From contig NZ_NEHO01000001.1 in assembly GCF_002113375.1 (NCBI RefSeq), positions 62,001 through 126,000 of the forward strand: 64,000 nucleotides of DNA, written 5' to 3'. This DNA comes from Pseudomonas sp. R37(2017) (GTDB taxonomy: Bacteria; Pseudomonadota; Gammaproteobacteria; Pseudomonadales; Pseudomonadaceae). Below the pieces are notes generated by a model that saw nothing but the letters and a program-made list of their open reading frames with translations, did not search any database and had not been told where the DNA came from. How positions within the stretch are numbered: the stretch's first letter is position 1; the number at the start of each line of letters is the position of its first letter. This document shows positions 10,820 to 21,166 of this stretch, piece after piece. The position numbers and the translations under genes are program-made.

Positions 10820-11839
10820 TCAACGGTACCGGGTAAATACGCCGGCCAGCGGCGCCGTCGATTCACGAATGACGATACTCGGCGTCACGATGCGCTGATC
10901 GGTCACCAGTTCTGGCCTGGCGATCCGTCGCAAAAGCACTTCGGCGGCCATTTCACCGAGCTGCAAGATCGATTGCCCGACCGTGGTCAACGACGGATAG
11001 ACATAGCGACTCATCTGGATATCGTCGAAGCCGATCACCGACAACTCGCTCGGTACGCGAATATTGCGCTCGGCGGCGGCCCGCAGCACGCCGATGCCGA
11101 TCATGTCGTTGGCGGCAAAAATGGCGGTAGGCGGATGGCTTTCGAGCAAAGTCGCGGCAGCGCTGTAACCGCCGGTGCTGGTGAAATCGCTGGCCAGCAC
11201 GCGCCCGGAAGAGACCTCGATGCCCGCCTCTTTCAGGGCCCGGCAATAACCCGCCAGACGCATCTGCGCCACACTGGTGTTTTGTGGCCCGCTGATCGTG
11301 GCGATGTCCCGGTGACCCAGCTCCAGCAGGTGTCGGGTCGCCAGATACGCGCCGTATTCATGGTCGATGCGCACCATGTCCGCATCGACTCCCTCCAGTC
11401 CACGGTCGACGATCACCATGGGCGTGCGGACGCCCTTCAGGCCTTGAGCCAGACTGCTGTCACCGCCGGCCGAGGCGACAATCAGGCCATCGATGCGTTT
11501 TTCCAGCAGCACACGCAGGTAACTGCGCTGCTTGTCCGGATTGTCGTCGGAGTTGCACAGAATGACGCAGTAACCGTTTCGCTCGCAGTAATCCTCGATA
11601 CCCCGGGCCAGCTCGGCGAAATACGGGTTGAGGCTATTGGGCACCAACAGGCCGATGGTCGCCGTGGTCCTGGCCTTGAGCGAGCGGGCCACCGCACTGG
11701 GGACGTAATCGAGGTCTTTGATCGCCGCTTCGACCTTGATCCGGACCTCTTCACTGACCGGACGGGTCTTGTTCACCACATGGGATACCGTGGTGTAGGA
11801 AATGCCGGCAAGGGCTGCCACATCTTTGATAGTCGCCAT
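10820..11839 (-). CDS. rbsR: LacI-family ribose operon repressor
   Basis: 339 aa. The N-terminal helix-turn-helix (TIKDVAALAGISYTTVSHVV, residues 3-22) and hinge helix (YVPSAVARSL) are of LacI type. The C-terminal periplasmic-binding-like domain senses sugar. Unusually for E. coli but common in Pseudomonas, it is inside the operon between rbsC and rbsK. The palindrome upstream of rbsB (15490-15505) closely resembles the E. coli RbsR site, so this protein very probably represses the whole operon. Confidence 0.95.
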   Translation of the reverse strand: MATIKDVAALAGISYTTVSHVVNKTRPVSEEVRIKVEAAIKDLDYVPSAVARSLKARTTATIGLLVPNSLNPYFAELARGIEDYCERNGYCVILCNSDDNPDKQRSYLRVLLEKRIDGLIVASAGGDSSLAQGLKGVRTPMVIVDRGLEGVDADMVRIDHEYGAYLATRHLLELGHRDIATISGPQNTSVAQMRLAGYCRALKEAGIEVSSGRVLASDFTSTGGYSAAATLLESHPPTAIFAANDMIGIGVLRAAAERNIRVPSELSVIGFDDIQMSRYVYPSLTTVGQSILQLGEMAAEVLLRRIARPELVTDQRIVTPSIVIRESTAPLAGVFTRYR

Positions 11840-11842
11840 GAC

Positions 11843-12820
11843 TCAGGTCCGCCGGCTTGCGCGTTGACTGCGATAAGTGTCCAGCACCACCGCCACCACA
11901 ATCACGGCGCCGGTAATGATGCGTTTGGTCGGTTCGGTTGCCCCGATCTGCGCCAGTCCCGCGGCCAGCACGGAAATGATCAGGACACCAAAAAACGTGC
12001 TGATCACCGAACCACGCCCGCCCATCAGGCTGGTCCCACCGATCACCACGGCCGCGATCACCTGCAACTCAAGACCGGAGCCTGCATTCGGGTCGGCGGC
12101 TTCCAGGCGAGAAATCTGGAACAGCGCGGCAATACCGGCCAGCAATCCCATCAGGCTGAAGACCAGGATTTTATAGGGCTTCGGATTGATCCCCGCCAGC
12201 CGCACAGCCTCCTCGTTGGTGCCGATACCGATCAGGTAACGACCGAACACCGTGCGAGTCAACACGGCCTGGGCGATGAAAATGATCAGCAAGGCGATGA
12301 TGAACGACGGCGAAATGCCGAAGGCGATCGGATTGGACAACCAGGCGAACGCATCGCCGATGTAGGCCGTACGCGAACCGGTCATCTGGTAAGCCACCCC
12401 GCGAGCCATTTCCAACACGCCCAGGGACACGATGAACGACGGTATCCGCCATGCCACCGTGATCGAACCGGTGATGGTGCCTGCGAACGCCGCGACAGCC
12501 ATCCCCAGCAACGCCGCGGGCAGAACGCTCCAGCCCCAGCCGAGTATTGCCACACTGACGGTCGAGGCCGCCAGGGCCAGCACCGAGCCTACCGACAGGT
12601 CGATGCCGCCGATGATCAACACAAAGGTCATGCCGACCGCCAGCACCATCAGATCCGGAATCTGATTGGCCAGGGTGCTGAATGTGTCGTACGACAGGAA
12701 GTGACTGCTCAGCACCGAGAACAGCACGATCATTGCCAGCAAGGCACCCGCCAGGCCCGGGTAAGTGCCCAGGCCGTAGAAGTTGCCACTGTGTTTTCCG
12801 GCGGAGGAAGCGGTTTTCAT
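11843..12820 (-). CDS. rbsC: Ribose ABC transporter permease
   Basis: 325-aa inner-membrane permease of the carbohydrate uptake 2 (ribose/galactoside) group, with 8-10 hydrophobic segments. The family hallmarks are GGIDLSVGS (about residues 70-78) and the EAA-like AGINPKPYKILVFSLMG loop (about 210-226). Its start overlaps the rbsA stop by 4 nt, and it is followed by rbsR after 3 nt. Confidence 0.97.
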   Translation of the reverse strand: MKTASSAGKHSGNFYGLGTYPGLAGALLAMIVLFSVLSSHFLSYDTFSTLANQIPDLMVLAVGMTFVLIIGGIDLSVGSVLALAASTVSVAILGWGWSVLPAALLGMAVAAFAGTITGSITVAWRIPSFIVSLGVLEMARGVAYQMTGSRTAYIGDAFAWLSNPIAFGISPSFIIALLIIFIAQAVLTRTVFGRYLIGIGTNEEAVRLAGINPKPYKILVFSLMGLLAGIAALFQISRLEAADPNAGSGLELQVIAAVVIGGTSLMGGRGSVISTFFGVLIISVLAAGLAQIGATEPTKRIITGAVIVVAVVLDTYRSQRASRRT

Positions 12821-14370
12821 GAAAGATCCCCGGGCGCGGCTTCAAAGAGCTGCGCATCACGTTTTTGGTAGCCGGCAAAAGCAGCGGCGAGCAACTCATC
12901 CTGGGTCCAGCTGTCGCGTTCGAAGGTATCGATCAGGCGTCCCGCCGAGAGCACACCGATCCGGTCACAGATCAGCATCAGCTCGCGCAAGTCGCTGGAG
13001 ACCACCACCAGCGCCTTGCCCTGGCGGGTCAACTCACCGAGCAGGTTGTAGATATCGAACTTGGCGCCGACGTCGATGCCGCGGGTCGGCTCATCGAACA
13101 GCAGCACCGAGCAATCGCGCTCCAGCCAGCGACCAATGACGACTTTCTGCTGGTTGCCACCGGACAGCTCGGACACCCGTTGTGCCGGCCCGGAGCTGCG
13201 GATGCGCATGGCATCGATCTGACGCCGGGCCAGGGCGCTCTCCCCAGCGTTGTCGACAACGCCAGCGCTGGAGATGCCGGGCATGTTGCCCAAGGCGATA
13301 TTGGCGCCGATCGACTGCGTCAACAAAAGGCCCTCACCCTTGCGATCCTCAGTGATCAGCGCGATGCCGTGACCCACCGCGTCGACCGGCGAACGGATGC
13401 CAACGATCTGCGCCGGCGTGCCCAGGGCAATCGTGCCGCTGTCGGCGACATCCGCACCGAAGATCAGACGCAGCAACTCGGTGCGCCCCGCGCCAATCAA
13501 ACCGGAAATCCCGAAAATCTCTCCGGCACGGACTTCGAACGACACATCACGGACCTTGTCGGCACGGCTCAGCCCCTTGACCGTCAATACCGGAGCGCCA
13601 ATCTTGCGCGCGCCCATATCGATGTGTTCGCCGAGCTCGCGCCCGACCATCAAGGTGACCAACTGCTCGCTGTTGTAGTTGGCCATCGGCTCGACACAGA
13701 CCAGATCGCCATCGCGCAACACGGCAATGCGTTGTGCGACCCGCGCCAGCTCTTCGAGGCGATGGGAGATGTAGATGATCGATACGCCGCGCGCCTGCAG
13801 GCGGGTGATTTGCTCGAACAGCATTTCAACTTCGCGGGCAGTGAGCATCGCCGTCGGTTCATCGAGAATCAGAACGTGACAATCGCCAATCAGATTGCGG
13901 GCGATTTCCACCATTTGCTGGTGGCCGATTCCCAGTTCGCCAACCAGGGTGTCCGGATCAATGGCGTCGAGCCCGACTTGAGCCATGGCCTCGATGGCCG
14001 CCTTGCGCAACTGTTTGCGATTGATCCAGCCGACACGGCCGGGCAGGTTGTGAAGAAACAGGTTTTCCGCCACCGACAGCGTCGGCAGCAGATTGAGCTC
14101 CTGCATGACCATGCGGATACCGAGGCCTTCAGCCTGAGCTCGACTGCCCGGGCAATAGTCCTGCCCCTGAAACTGCATCTGGCCGGTGGTCGGCGCGACC
14201 AGCCCGCCAATGATTTTCGAAAGCGTGCTTTTGCCTGCACCGTTCTCACCGGTCAACGCCAGCACTTCACCGCGCATGAGCGTCAGATCGATGCCGGTCA
14301 ATACCGGCTGGGCGTAGGTCTTGCCGATACCGCTGACCGAGAGGACCGCGTTCGCAGCGCGAGCTGACAT
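12817..14370 (-). CDS. rbsA: Ribose ABC transporter ATP-binding protein (tandem ATPase)
   Basis: 517 aa with two ABC domains. The N-terminal domain has Walker A GENGAGKST and Walker B LILDEPTAML. The C-terminal domain has a degenerate Walker A (GLIGAGRTELL) and a good signature LSGGNQQKV, as usual for RbsA/XylG proteins. Energises ribose import with RbsB and RbsC. Overlaps rbsC by 4 nt. Confidence 0.97.
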   Translation of the reverse strand: MSARAANAVLSVSGIGKTYAQPVLTGIDLTLMRGEVLALTGENGAGKSTLSKIIGGLVAPTTGQMQFQGQDYCPGSRAQAEGLGIRMVMQELNLLPTLSVAENLFLHNLPGRVGWINRKQLRKAAIEAMAQVGLDAIDPDTLVGELGIGHQQMVEIARNLIGDCHVLILDEPTAMLTAREVEMLFEQITRLQARGVSIIYISHRLEELARVAQRIAVLRDGDLVCVEPMANYNSEQLVTLMVGRELGEHIDMGARKIGAPVLTVKGLSRADKVRDVSFEVRAGEIFGISGLIGAGRTELLRLIFGADVADSGTIALGTPAQIVGIRSPVDAVGHGIALITEDRKGEGLLLTQSIGANIALGNMPGISSAGVVDNAGESALARRQIDAMRIRSSGPAQRVSELSGGNQQKVVIGRWLERDCSVLLFDEPTRGIDVGAKFDIYNLLGELTRQGKALVVVSSDLRELMLICDRIGVLSAGRLIDTFERDSWTQDELLAAAFAGYQKRDAQLFEAAPGDLS

Positions 14371-14425
14371 AAAAACTCTCCATGCGCCCGTCCGGCTGGA
14401 CGAGCACCGTTGCGTCGCCAGTAGG

Positions 14426-15397
14426 TTACTGTTTGACCTGCTCTTTGGTGACCAACTCTACCGGCGTTTCGATCACGCCATTGGCGCCGCCGTCGACCTT
14501 CTCGCCCTTGAGAACCTTCAATGCCGTCTCGATGCCGAACACCGCTTGCCTGGCGGCAAACTGATCCGCCGTGGCCAACACGCGACCATCCTTGAGCATT
14601 GGCTGGATGGCGTTGATGTTGTCGTAGCCGACCACTTGCACCTTGCCAGCCTTGCCTGCGGCACGCACCGCAGACACCGCACCGACCGCCATGCTGTCGT
14701 TGCCGGCCAACAGGGCCTTGGTTTGCGGGTATTCACTGAGAATCGACGCGGCAACCTTGTTACCCTTGTCGATCTCCCAGTCACCGGATTGCAGGGACAC
14801 GACCTTGACCTGCGCCGCCTCCATCGCCTCCTTGAAACCTGCGGTGCGCTGCTGGGCATTGGTGGTGGTGGACACGCCTTCGATGATGCCGACTTCATCA
14901 CCGGCCTTCAGTTGTTTGGCCAGGTAGTCACCCACCAGCCGCGCGCCCTTGCGGTTGTCCGGGCCTACGAACGGAACATTGATGTTTTTGCTTTTGACGA
15001 CGGCGGGATCCAGCTGGTTGTCGATGTTGATCACGGTGATACCGGCATCGATGGCCTTCTTGATCACCGGCACCATGGCCTTGGAGTCTGCCGGTGCAAT
15101 CACCAGCGCATTGACCTTGGCCAGGATCATCTGCTCGACGATCCGCGTCTGGCCGGCGGTGTCGGTTTCATCCTTGATGCCGTTGGAAATCAGCTCGAAT
15201 TCGTCGGAGTGATCTTTCTGATAGGCCTTGGCGCCGTCCTCCATGGTCAGGAAGAACTCGTTGGCCAGGGATTTCATGACCAGGGCGACTTTCGGTTTTC
15301 CAGGGGTTTCAGCGAAGGCCGAAGAGACAGGCAATGCGGTGGATACGGCAGCCAGCACAGCGGCAGCGAGAAGACGTCCGGCGAATGGCAGCTTCAT
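14426..15397 (-). CDS. rbsB: Periplasmic ribose-binding protein
   Basis: 323 aa. Signal peptide about 1-29 (cleavage near SSAFA-ETPG). The mature protein is a type I periplasmic-binding fold with the ligand-region motifs NIDNQLD and GYDNINAIQP. First gene of the operon, preceded by a consensus-like promoter and a RbsR-type operator about 100 nt upstream. Delivers ribose to RbsAC. Confidence 0.96.
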   Translation of the reverse strand: MKLPFAGRLLAAAVLAAVSTALPVSSAFAETPGKPKVALVMKSLANEFFLTMEDGAKAYQKDHSDEFELISNGIKDETDTAGQTRIVEQMILAKVNALVIAPADSKAMVPVIKKAIDAGITVINIDNQLDPAVVKSKNINVPFVGPDNRKGARLVGDYLAKQLKAGDEVGIIEGVSTTTNAQQRTAGFKEAMEAAQVKVVSLQSGDWEIDKGNKVAASILSEYPQTKALLAGNDSMAVGAVSAVRAAGKAGKVQVVGYDNINAIQPMLKDGRVLATADQFAARQAVFGIETALKVLKGEKVDGGANGVIETPVELVTKEQVKQ

Positions 15398-15489
15398 GGG
15401 TTCACTCCGATCTTATGATTATTGTGAGCAACGCTTGCGCTGGCGTAAGCTTCACGACCCACAGCGATGGAGTGCCATCAACGCGGGTC

Positions 15490-15505
15490 GCGCAAACGTT
15501 TGCGT
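15490..15505. promoter_or_regulatory. RbsR operator palindrome
   Basis: Perfect 14-bp palindrome CGCAAACGTTTGCG (15491-15504) in the rbsB leader, centred on CG as for LacI/PurR/RbsR sites. E. coli RbsR sites share the core GAAACGTTTC. It lies immediately downstream of the -10 box, at the predicted transcription start, a classical repression position. The assignment to RbsR is inferred from the operon's own LacI-family gene. Confidence 0.85.
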
Positions 15506-15512
15506 GAACCAA

Positions 15513-15541
15513 ACTATGCGAATCCTGCCGGTATTTGTCAA
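15513..15541 (-). promoter_or_regulatory. Sigma-70 promoter of the rbs operon
   Basis: On the minus strand, TTGACA (15541-15536), a 17-bp spacer and CATAGT (15518-15513). The -35 is perfect and the -10 matches 4 of 6. The operator palindrome begins about 8 nt downstream. Confidence 0.75.
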
Positions 15542-15591
15542 CGACCTGAAACCGTGCCTTCAGAGGTGTTCAGCGAAAGACGGCATTGATT

Positions 15592-16053
15592 TCATGCCGT
15601 GGTGTTGACCACCGATCCCGTGCCAGAACCCTTGGTCAGCTCTTTGATCAGACTCGCGCTCACTTGCAGGATGGCACCGTTGGTTTCGGCAACCTGCCCC
15701 TGAATCGCTGATACCGCGGCGGTCTTGGCTTCCGGAGTCGGGTAGGACGCGGCCTGGGCCTGCGCCAGTTGCTGCTGTTGCTCACGCAGCTGCTGTTGCA
15801 GTTCCTTCAGGCGCTTGAGCAAGATCTTCACCGCCACACTGGTGTTATCGCTCGCTTGCGAATCGGCCTGTGCGCCGGCACTCTCTCCCAAGCCTACCGG
15901 GCCGGTTTTAACCTGGTTGCCGTCGCCTTCCTTTACACCCAGCGCCCTGGCTGCCCCATCCTCTGCCCCATCGCCCAAAGCGCGAATGGTCGCCGCAGAC
16001 TTACCCCCGATGGTGATGCCCGCGGCATTCGGAAAGCCAATCGATAACGACAT
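15592..16053 (-). CDS. Conserved hypothetical protein with central coiled coil
   Basis: 153 aa starting at ATG 16053 behind AGGAG. Low-complexity and Gly/Ala-rich at the N-terminus (AAGITIGGKSAATIRALG). A strongly heptad-like Gln/Leu-rich stretch at about residues 77-102 (LKELQQQLREQQQQL) predicts a coiled coil; a Ser/Thr-rich tail follows. No signal peptide or membrane segment. Function not recognised. It ends about 50 bp upstream of the rbs promoter and is probably monocistronic. Confidence 0.75.
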   Translation of the reverse strand: MSLSIGFPNAAGITIGGKSAATIRALGDGAEDGAARALGVKEGDGNQVKTGPVGLGESAGAQADSQASDNTSVAVKILLKRLKELQQQLREQQQQLAQAQAASYPTPEAKTAAVSAIQGQVAETNGAILQVSASLIKELTKGSGTGSVVNTTA

Positions 16054-17494
<1,441 letters not shown>

Positions 17495-17503
17495 TTCGCC
17501 CTC

Positions 17504-17524
17504 GCCCGACCGATCCGGTCGGGC
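17504..17524 (+). terminator. GC-rich hairpin after the asparaginase gene
   Basis: Stem GCCCGACC / GGTCGGGC, 5-nt loop, starting 10 nt after the stop codon. There is no U-tract, so it may be a 3'-end stabilising hairpin or a weak terminator. Confidence 0.4.
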
Positions 17525-17704
17525 ACCCCGTGCGCCATTCGCCAGCCCTGACGAGTGGCGCCGCTCGAACCGACAAAAAAACTTCCTTCGCCTGATGCCA
17601 AATGCAGTAAACCGCTGTCAGAGGATTCTTCTGAATTTTAAGCAGTTGCGAAATTGCCCACAGTTAAATACTGTATGCACGTACAGCTTAATAAGGATAA
17701 TTCC

Positions 17705-17944
17705 ATGGACACCACCTCTGCCTCTCCCGACACCTATGTACGCATGGGCCTGCGCGTTCAGAAAATCATCAACTCCCCCACCGCGCAAAAGGCCAGGGCA
17801 GCACTGATTTTCCGCCTTCCCGACGAGCCGGCGGATGAATGGGAACGCTTGCTGGAAGAAATCGACGAGAACGACAACGTCACCCTCGCCTATCGCGACG
17901 ATGGCGGCGTGCAGATTTTCTGGGTTGTGCCGAAGGAAGATTGA
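17705..17944 (+). CDS. Small conserved hypothetical protein upstream of endonuclease I
   Basis: 79 aa from ATG 17705 (MDTTSASPDTYVRMGLRVQK), with AAGGATAA upstream. Soluble and acidic, with the motif EWERLLEEIDENDNVTL; the C-terminal strand ends VQIFWVVPKED. It is followed after 4 nt by the endonuclease gene, so the two are probably co-transcribed. Function not recognised. Confidence 0.75.
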   Translation: MDTTSASPDTYVRMGLRVQKIINSPTAQKARAALIFRLPDEPADEWERLLEEIDENDNVTLAYRDDGGVQIFWVVPKED

Positions 17945-17948
17945 GTCG

Positions 17949-18638
17949 ATGAGTGCCCGCTGGTTTGCTCTGTTGTTTCTGTTTTTTGTCATGGGCGCGC
18001 AAGCCGATGCTCCTCGCACCTTCACTGAAGCCAAAAAGGTCGCATGGAAGCTCTACGCCCCTCAATCCACCGAGTTTTACTGTGGCTGCAAGTACACTGG
18101 CAATCGGGTGGACCTGGCCGCCTGCGGTTATGTGCCACGTAAAAATGCCAAACGCGCGTCCCGCATCGAGTGGGAACATATCGTTCCGGCCTGGCAGATC
18201 GGCCATCAACGCCAGTGCTGGCAGGAGGGCGGTCGCAAGAACTGCACCCGCTACGATCCGGTTTACCAGAAGGCCGAAGCTGACTTGCACAACCTGGTGC
18301 CCAGCATTGGGGAGGTCAATGGCGATCGCAGCAACTTCAGTTTCGGTTGGCTGCCCGAACAATCGGGACAGTATGGGTCGTGCCTCACCCAGATCGACTT
18401 CAAGGCCAAGAAAGTCATGCCCCGCCCTTCCATTCGCGGCATGATCGCCCGGACCTACTTCTACATGAGCAAGCAGTATGGCTTGCGCCTGTCGAAACAG
18501 GATCGGCAACTCTACGAAGCCTGGGACAAAACCTATCCGGTCCAGGCCTGGGAACGCCAACGCAACCAGAGCGTGGGGTGCGTCATGGGGCGCGGCAACG
18601 AGTTCGTCGGGCCGGTAGACATGAAGGCCTGCGGCTGA
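17949..18638 (+). CDS. endA: Exported endonuclease I
   Basis: 229 aa, with a signal peptide of about 20 residues (FFVMGAQA-DAPR). Belongs to the EndA/NucM family of periplasmic or secreted non-specific DNases. Visible hallmarks are the CGCKYTG segment, the IEWEHIVPAW catalytic region with His, and DLHNLVPSIGEVNGDRSN with the metal-binding Asn. Several Cys pairs suggest disulfides. It starts at ATG 17949, 4 nt after the preceding gene. Confidence 0.94.
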   Translation: MSARWFALLFLFFVMGAQADAPRTFTEAKKVAWKLYAPQSTEFYCGCKYTGNRVDLAACGYVPRKNAKRASRIEWEHIVPAWQIGHQRQCWQEGGRKNCTRYDPVYQKAEADLHNLVPSIGEVNGDRSNFSFGWLPEQSGQYGSCLTQIDFKAKKVMPRPSIRGMIARTYFYMSKQYGLRLSKQDRQLYEAWDKTYPVQAWERQRNQSVGCVMGRGNEFVGPVDMKACG

Positions 18639-18664
18639 ATCCAGAACGGAACACCTGAAACGAC

Positions 18665-18698
18665 AAAGGCCCCGTGGCTGAACCCCCGGGGCCTTTTT
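18665..18698. terminator. Bidirectional rho-independent terminator
   Basis: Stem AAAGGCCCCG / CGGGGCCTTT with a 12-nt loop, followed by TTGTTT. It lies between convergent endA (ends 18638) and the lipoprotein gene (ends 18721), and can serve both. Confidence 0.9.
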
Positions 18699-18720
18699 GT
18701 TTCTTCAACACTACCGAACG

Positions 18721-19086
18721 TTATTGCGCGACCGGACGCTCAAGCACCAGCAGTTCGATGTTCTGTTTCTTGGAGCGAGTGAGCGCCGCACGGACTTCAT
18801 CCTGTTTGGCTTCGGCCTCGGCCTTCGAATTGAACGGCCCCATCAGGATTCGCGTATTGCCATTTTCCTTGACGATACTTGACATGAAACTGTGCTCGAT
18901 CAGCCAGCCACTCAAATCGCTGACCGCCTGAGGGGTTTCACCTCGCACTTCAAGATCCCATTGCGGGCCGGACACCGGCGCGGGCACGGCGGCCATGGCC
19001 GGTTTAGGCTTCGGAGCATCCACACTGTTGCCCTCACCACATCCCGCCAGTGCCAATATCGCGAATACCAAGACCAGTTTGCGCAC
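18721..19086 (-). CDS. SPOR-like lipoprotein
   Basis: 121 aa from GTG 19086, preceded by AGAGGGAAACGCC. Lipobox LALAGC (Cys16), then a Pro/Ala linker, then about 75 residues with the SPOR-like pattern of two strand-helix repeats ending in NGNTRILMGPFNSKAEAEAKQDEV. SPOR domains bind denuded septal peptidoglycan, so an envelope or cell-division role is inferred. It is short, with a single domain. Confidence 0.75.
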   Translation of the reverse strand: MRKLVLVFAILALAGCGEGNSVDAPKPKPAMAAVPAPVSGPQWDLEVRGETPQAVSDLSGWLIEHSFMSSIVKENGNTRILMGPFNSKAEAEAKQDEVRAALTRSKKQNIELLVLERPVAQ

Positions 19087-19336
19087 GGCGTTTCCCTCTG
19101 AATGCTTAAAGCGGGGATTTTAACATCCATGATTACTTCACGAGTGCCGTAAAATGGGCTCAAAACAACGAGAATCATGGTTGCGGCCTCTGTATAGTTA
19201 CGCCTTGGGAATTAATGCCACCTCTGCGCGTCAGAAAGAGGCACCCAAACTCTGAGACTTCGCACTAATCTATACATACCACCGACCTCTGCACTGTCCG
19301 AATCAGGTGCCCCACATAGCAATCAAGGAGAAGACC

Positions 19337-19528
19337 ATGCTGATACTCACCCGCAAAGTCGGTGAAAGCATAAACATCGGTGATGACATTACGATCACCA
19401 TCCTGGGCGTAAGCGGCCAGCAAGTCAGGATCGGCATCAACGCCCCGAAGGACGTTGCAGTGCATCGCGAGGAAATTTATCAGCGTATTCAGGCCGGCCT
19501 GACCGCTCCGGAAAAGCCACAATCCTGA
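19337..19528 (+). CDS. rsmE: RsmE/CsrA-family post-transcriptional regulator
   Basis: 63-aa dimeric RNA-binding protein that blocks translation at GGA motifs and is titrated by Gac-controlled small RNAs. It starts [20 protein letters not shown], with the conserved Arg44-region [10 protein letters not shown]. The Ile-rich N-terminus and the tail LTAPEKPQS match the RsmE subtype of fluorescent pseudomonads rather than RsmA. The leader carries ATCAAGGAGAAG over the ribosome site, compatible with autoregulation. Symbol note: rsmE is also used for a 16S rRNA methylase; csrA is the family name. Confidence 0.93.
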   Translation: MLILTRKVGESINIGDDITITILGVSGQQVRIGINAPKDVAVHREEIYQRIQAGLTAPEKPQS

Positions 19529-19679
19529 ATCCTGCCGCAGTCAGTAGCCAGCCCGTTCAGTCTGGAACCACGGCTGGCTAAAGATTCAGCATCGCCTCTC
19601 CCCTGCAAGCGTCAAGGGGTTCGCCCTGGCTGTCAGACTTTTCGTGTTTATCCCAAGGAAGGATGCGCTCGCTGCGTGA

Positions 19680-20135
19680 TCAATCAAACATCACGCCACG
19701 CGCCATGCCTGTCGCCGCCACCACAATCAACAGCACCAGCAGCGCCTCGACATGACTGATCCGTGCAAACAATATCGCACGGCCGGTATCGACAGGCACT
19801 TTGCGGGCAAGCGCCATTCGCCATTTGATCAGCGTCACCATTGGCGCAATCTCCAGCAGCAGGATCAGGACGAACAGCGTCATCTTCAAATGGAACAGCG
19901 GCTGATGCAGGTAATAGTCGGAGCCCTTCTCGTACCCGCCAAAGGCACGCATCCCCCCGCTGATCAGCAAAACGACAGCTGAAATACCCCAGATATTGTC
20001 CGCCAGCAAAACACTGCGCACTGCTGCGGCCCCATCGGCTAGACGCCGAAAAGCCGTACCTCGAACCAGCACCGCCCAAAACCCCAAGGCCAATGCCAGA
20101 AGATGAACCGCCGCCAGAAACCAGTGAGTGAGCAT
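19680..20135 (-). CDS. Four-helix inner-membrane protein (DUF2214-like)
   Basis: 151 aa from ATG 20135 (MLTHWFLAAVHLLALALGFW), preceded by AGGGG. Four hydrophobic segments. The sequence GGMRAFGGYEKGSDYYLHQPLF between segments 2 and 3, followed by FHLKMTLFVLILLLE, matches what I know of the DUF2214 family. No enzymatic function is known. An upstream in-frame start at 20231 is possible but has no ribosome site. Confidence 0.8.
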   Translation of the reverse strand: MLTHWFLAAVHLLALALGFWAVLVRGTAFRRLADGAAAVRSVLLADNIWGISAVVLLISGGMRAFGGYEKGSDYYLHQPLFHLKMTLFVLILLLEIAPMVTLIKWRMALARKVPVDTGRAILFARISHVEALLVLLIVVAATGMARGVMFD

Positions 20136-20338
20136 CGAGTAACCCCTGCCTAGTCGAATGTCTGTGAGCCAGTCAGTAGTAGCCCATGAAGCGGCCGCTT
20201 GCACGGCGCCTGCGGACAATGTCCGGTACACAATATGACAGACCGACTAGACTCCATTGCGCTGGTTTTGAGTGTCCGTGGCAACGCCAGCCCCAACCGC
20301 AACTCACTCTCACCCCATTGAACTGAGTAAACAAAATC

Positions 20339-21091
20339 ATGTGTAAATCATGTGATTCAAGCTCTGCTTCAAACACAACAGGCCGTCGTCGTTTTCTTCA
20401 ATTTGCCGGATTGAGCGCAGGCGCCCTGCTGCTGACCGGCACACTGCCCGGCAAGATCATCCAGGCAGCCGAAAAAGCGACAGCCCCACCCAAACCACAA
20501 AATGTAATCAGTCCCGATATGGCACTGAAAAGACTGATGGAAGGCAATGAGCGATACGTAAACGGCACTTCCACGACTCACGACTTCAAGGCTGAGCGAG
20601 AGGCCCTGGTGTCCGGTCAAAATCCTTTCGTGGCAGTACTGAGCTGCTCTGACTCGCGGATCGCCCCGGAATATGCGTTTGATACCGCGCGAGGCGATCT
20701 TTTCTCCATCCGCGTCGCGGGCAACTTCGTGACCCCGGAAGGCCTGGCCAGTCTTGAATACGGGGTTGCCGTGCTTGGCGCACCGTTGATTCTCGTACTC
20801 GGCCATGAGAGCTGCGGCGCCATCGAGGCCAGTATCAAGGCCGTCAAGGATCAGACGATTTTCCCCGGCCATATCCCGAAACTGACCGACGCACTCAAGT
20901 CAGCTGTCGAAACAGTGCTGAAGCAAACCGGGAACCTGATGGAAAACGCTACCGCGCAGAACGTCAAAAACTCTGTCAACAGCCTGAAACAGGCCTCGCC
21001 CTTGCTGACCGATGCGCAGAGCAAGGGCAAGCTGAAAATTGTGGGAGGTATCTATCGCCTGGCGAGTGGCAAGGTAGAGCTGATCGCTTGA
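20339..21091 (+). CDS. Exported beta-class carbonic anhydrase
   Basis: 250 aa. The twin-arginine-type leader (GRRRFLQFAGLSAGALLL, residues 15-32) predicts Tat export, unusual for carbonic anhydrases but known in some Pseudomonas. Zinc ligands of the beta class are visible: Cys103 with the Asp105-Arg107 dyad (CSDSR), His156 and Cys159 (GHESCG). Hydrates CO2 to bicarbonate, here in the periplasm. It begins MCKSCDSS, so two Cys lie in the leader. No strong ribosome site is seen. Confidence 0.93.
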   Translation: MCKSCDSSSASNTTGRRRFLQFAGLSAGALLLTGTLPGKIIQAAEKATAPPKPQNVISPDMALKRLMEGNERYVNGTSTTHDFKAEREALVSGQNPFVAVLSCSDSRIAPEYAFDTARGDLFSIRVAGNFVTPEGLASLEYGVAVLGAPLILVLGHESCGAIEASIKAVKDQTIFPGHIPKLTDALKSAVETVLKQTGNLMENATAQNVKNSVNSLKQASPLLTDAQSKGKLKIVGGIYRLASGKVELIA

Positions 21092-21138
21092 TCTGCAACA
21101 CGCACATAACCCGCATCGGAGCACAACCCCGCATGCGA

Positions 21139-21164
21139 AGAGCCCAGCGCGATGGCTGGGCTCT
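21139..21164. terminator. Hairpin between convergent genes
   Basis: Perfect 10-bp stem AGAGCCCAGC / GCTGGGCTCT with a 6-nt loop, between the carbonic anhydrase stop (21091) and the leftward small gene's stop (21167). The T-run on either side is poor. Confidence 0.55.
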
Positions 21165-21166
21165 GG

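Noticed and set aside
10766..12871. 701-codon frame opposite rbsR and rbsC
   Set aside because: Low-complexity His/Gln/Asp-rich shadow frame of two well-identified genes.
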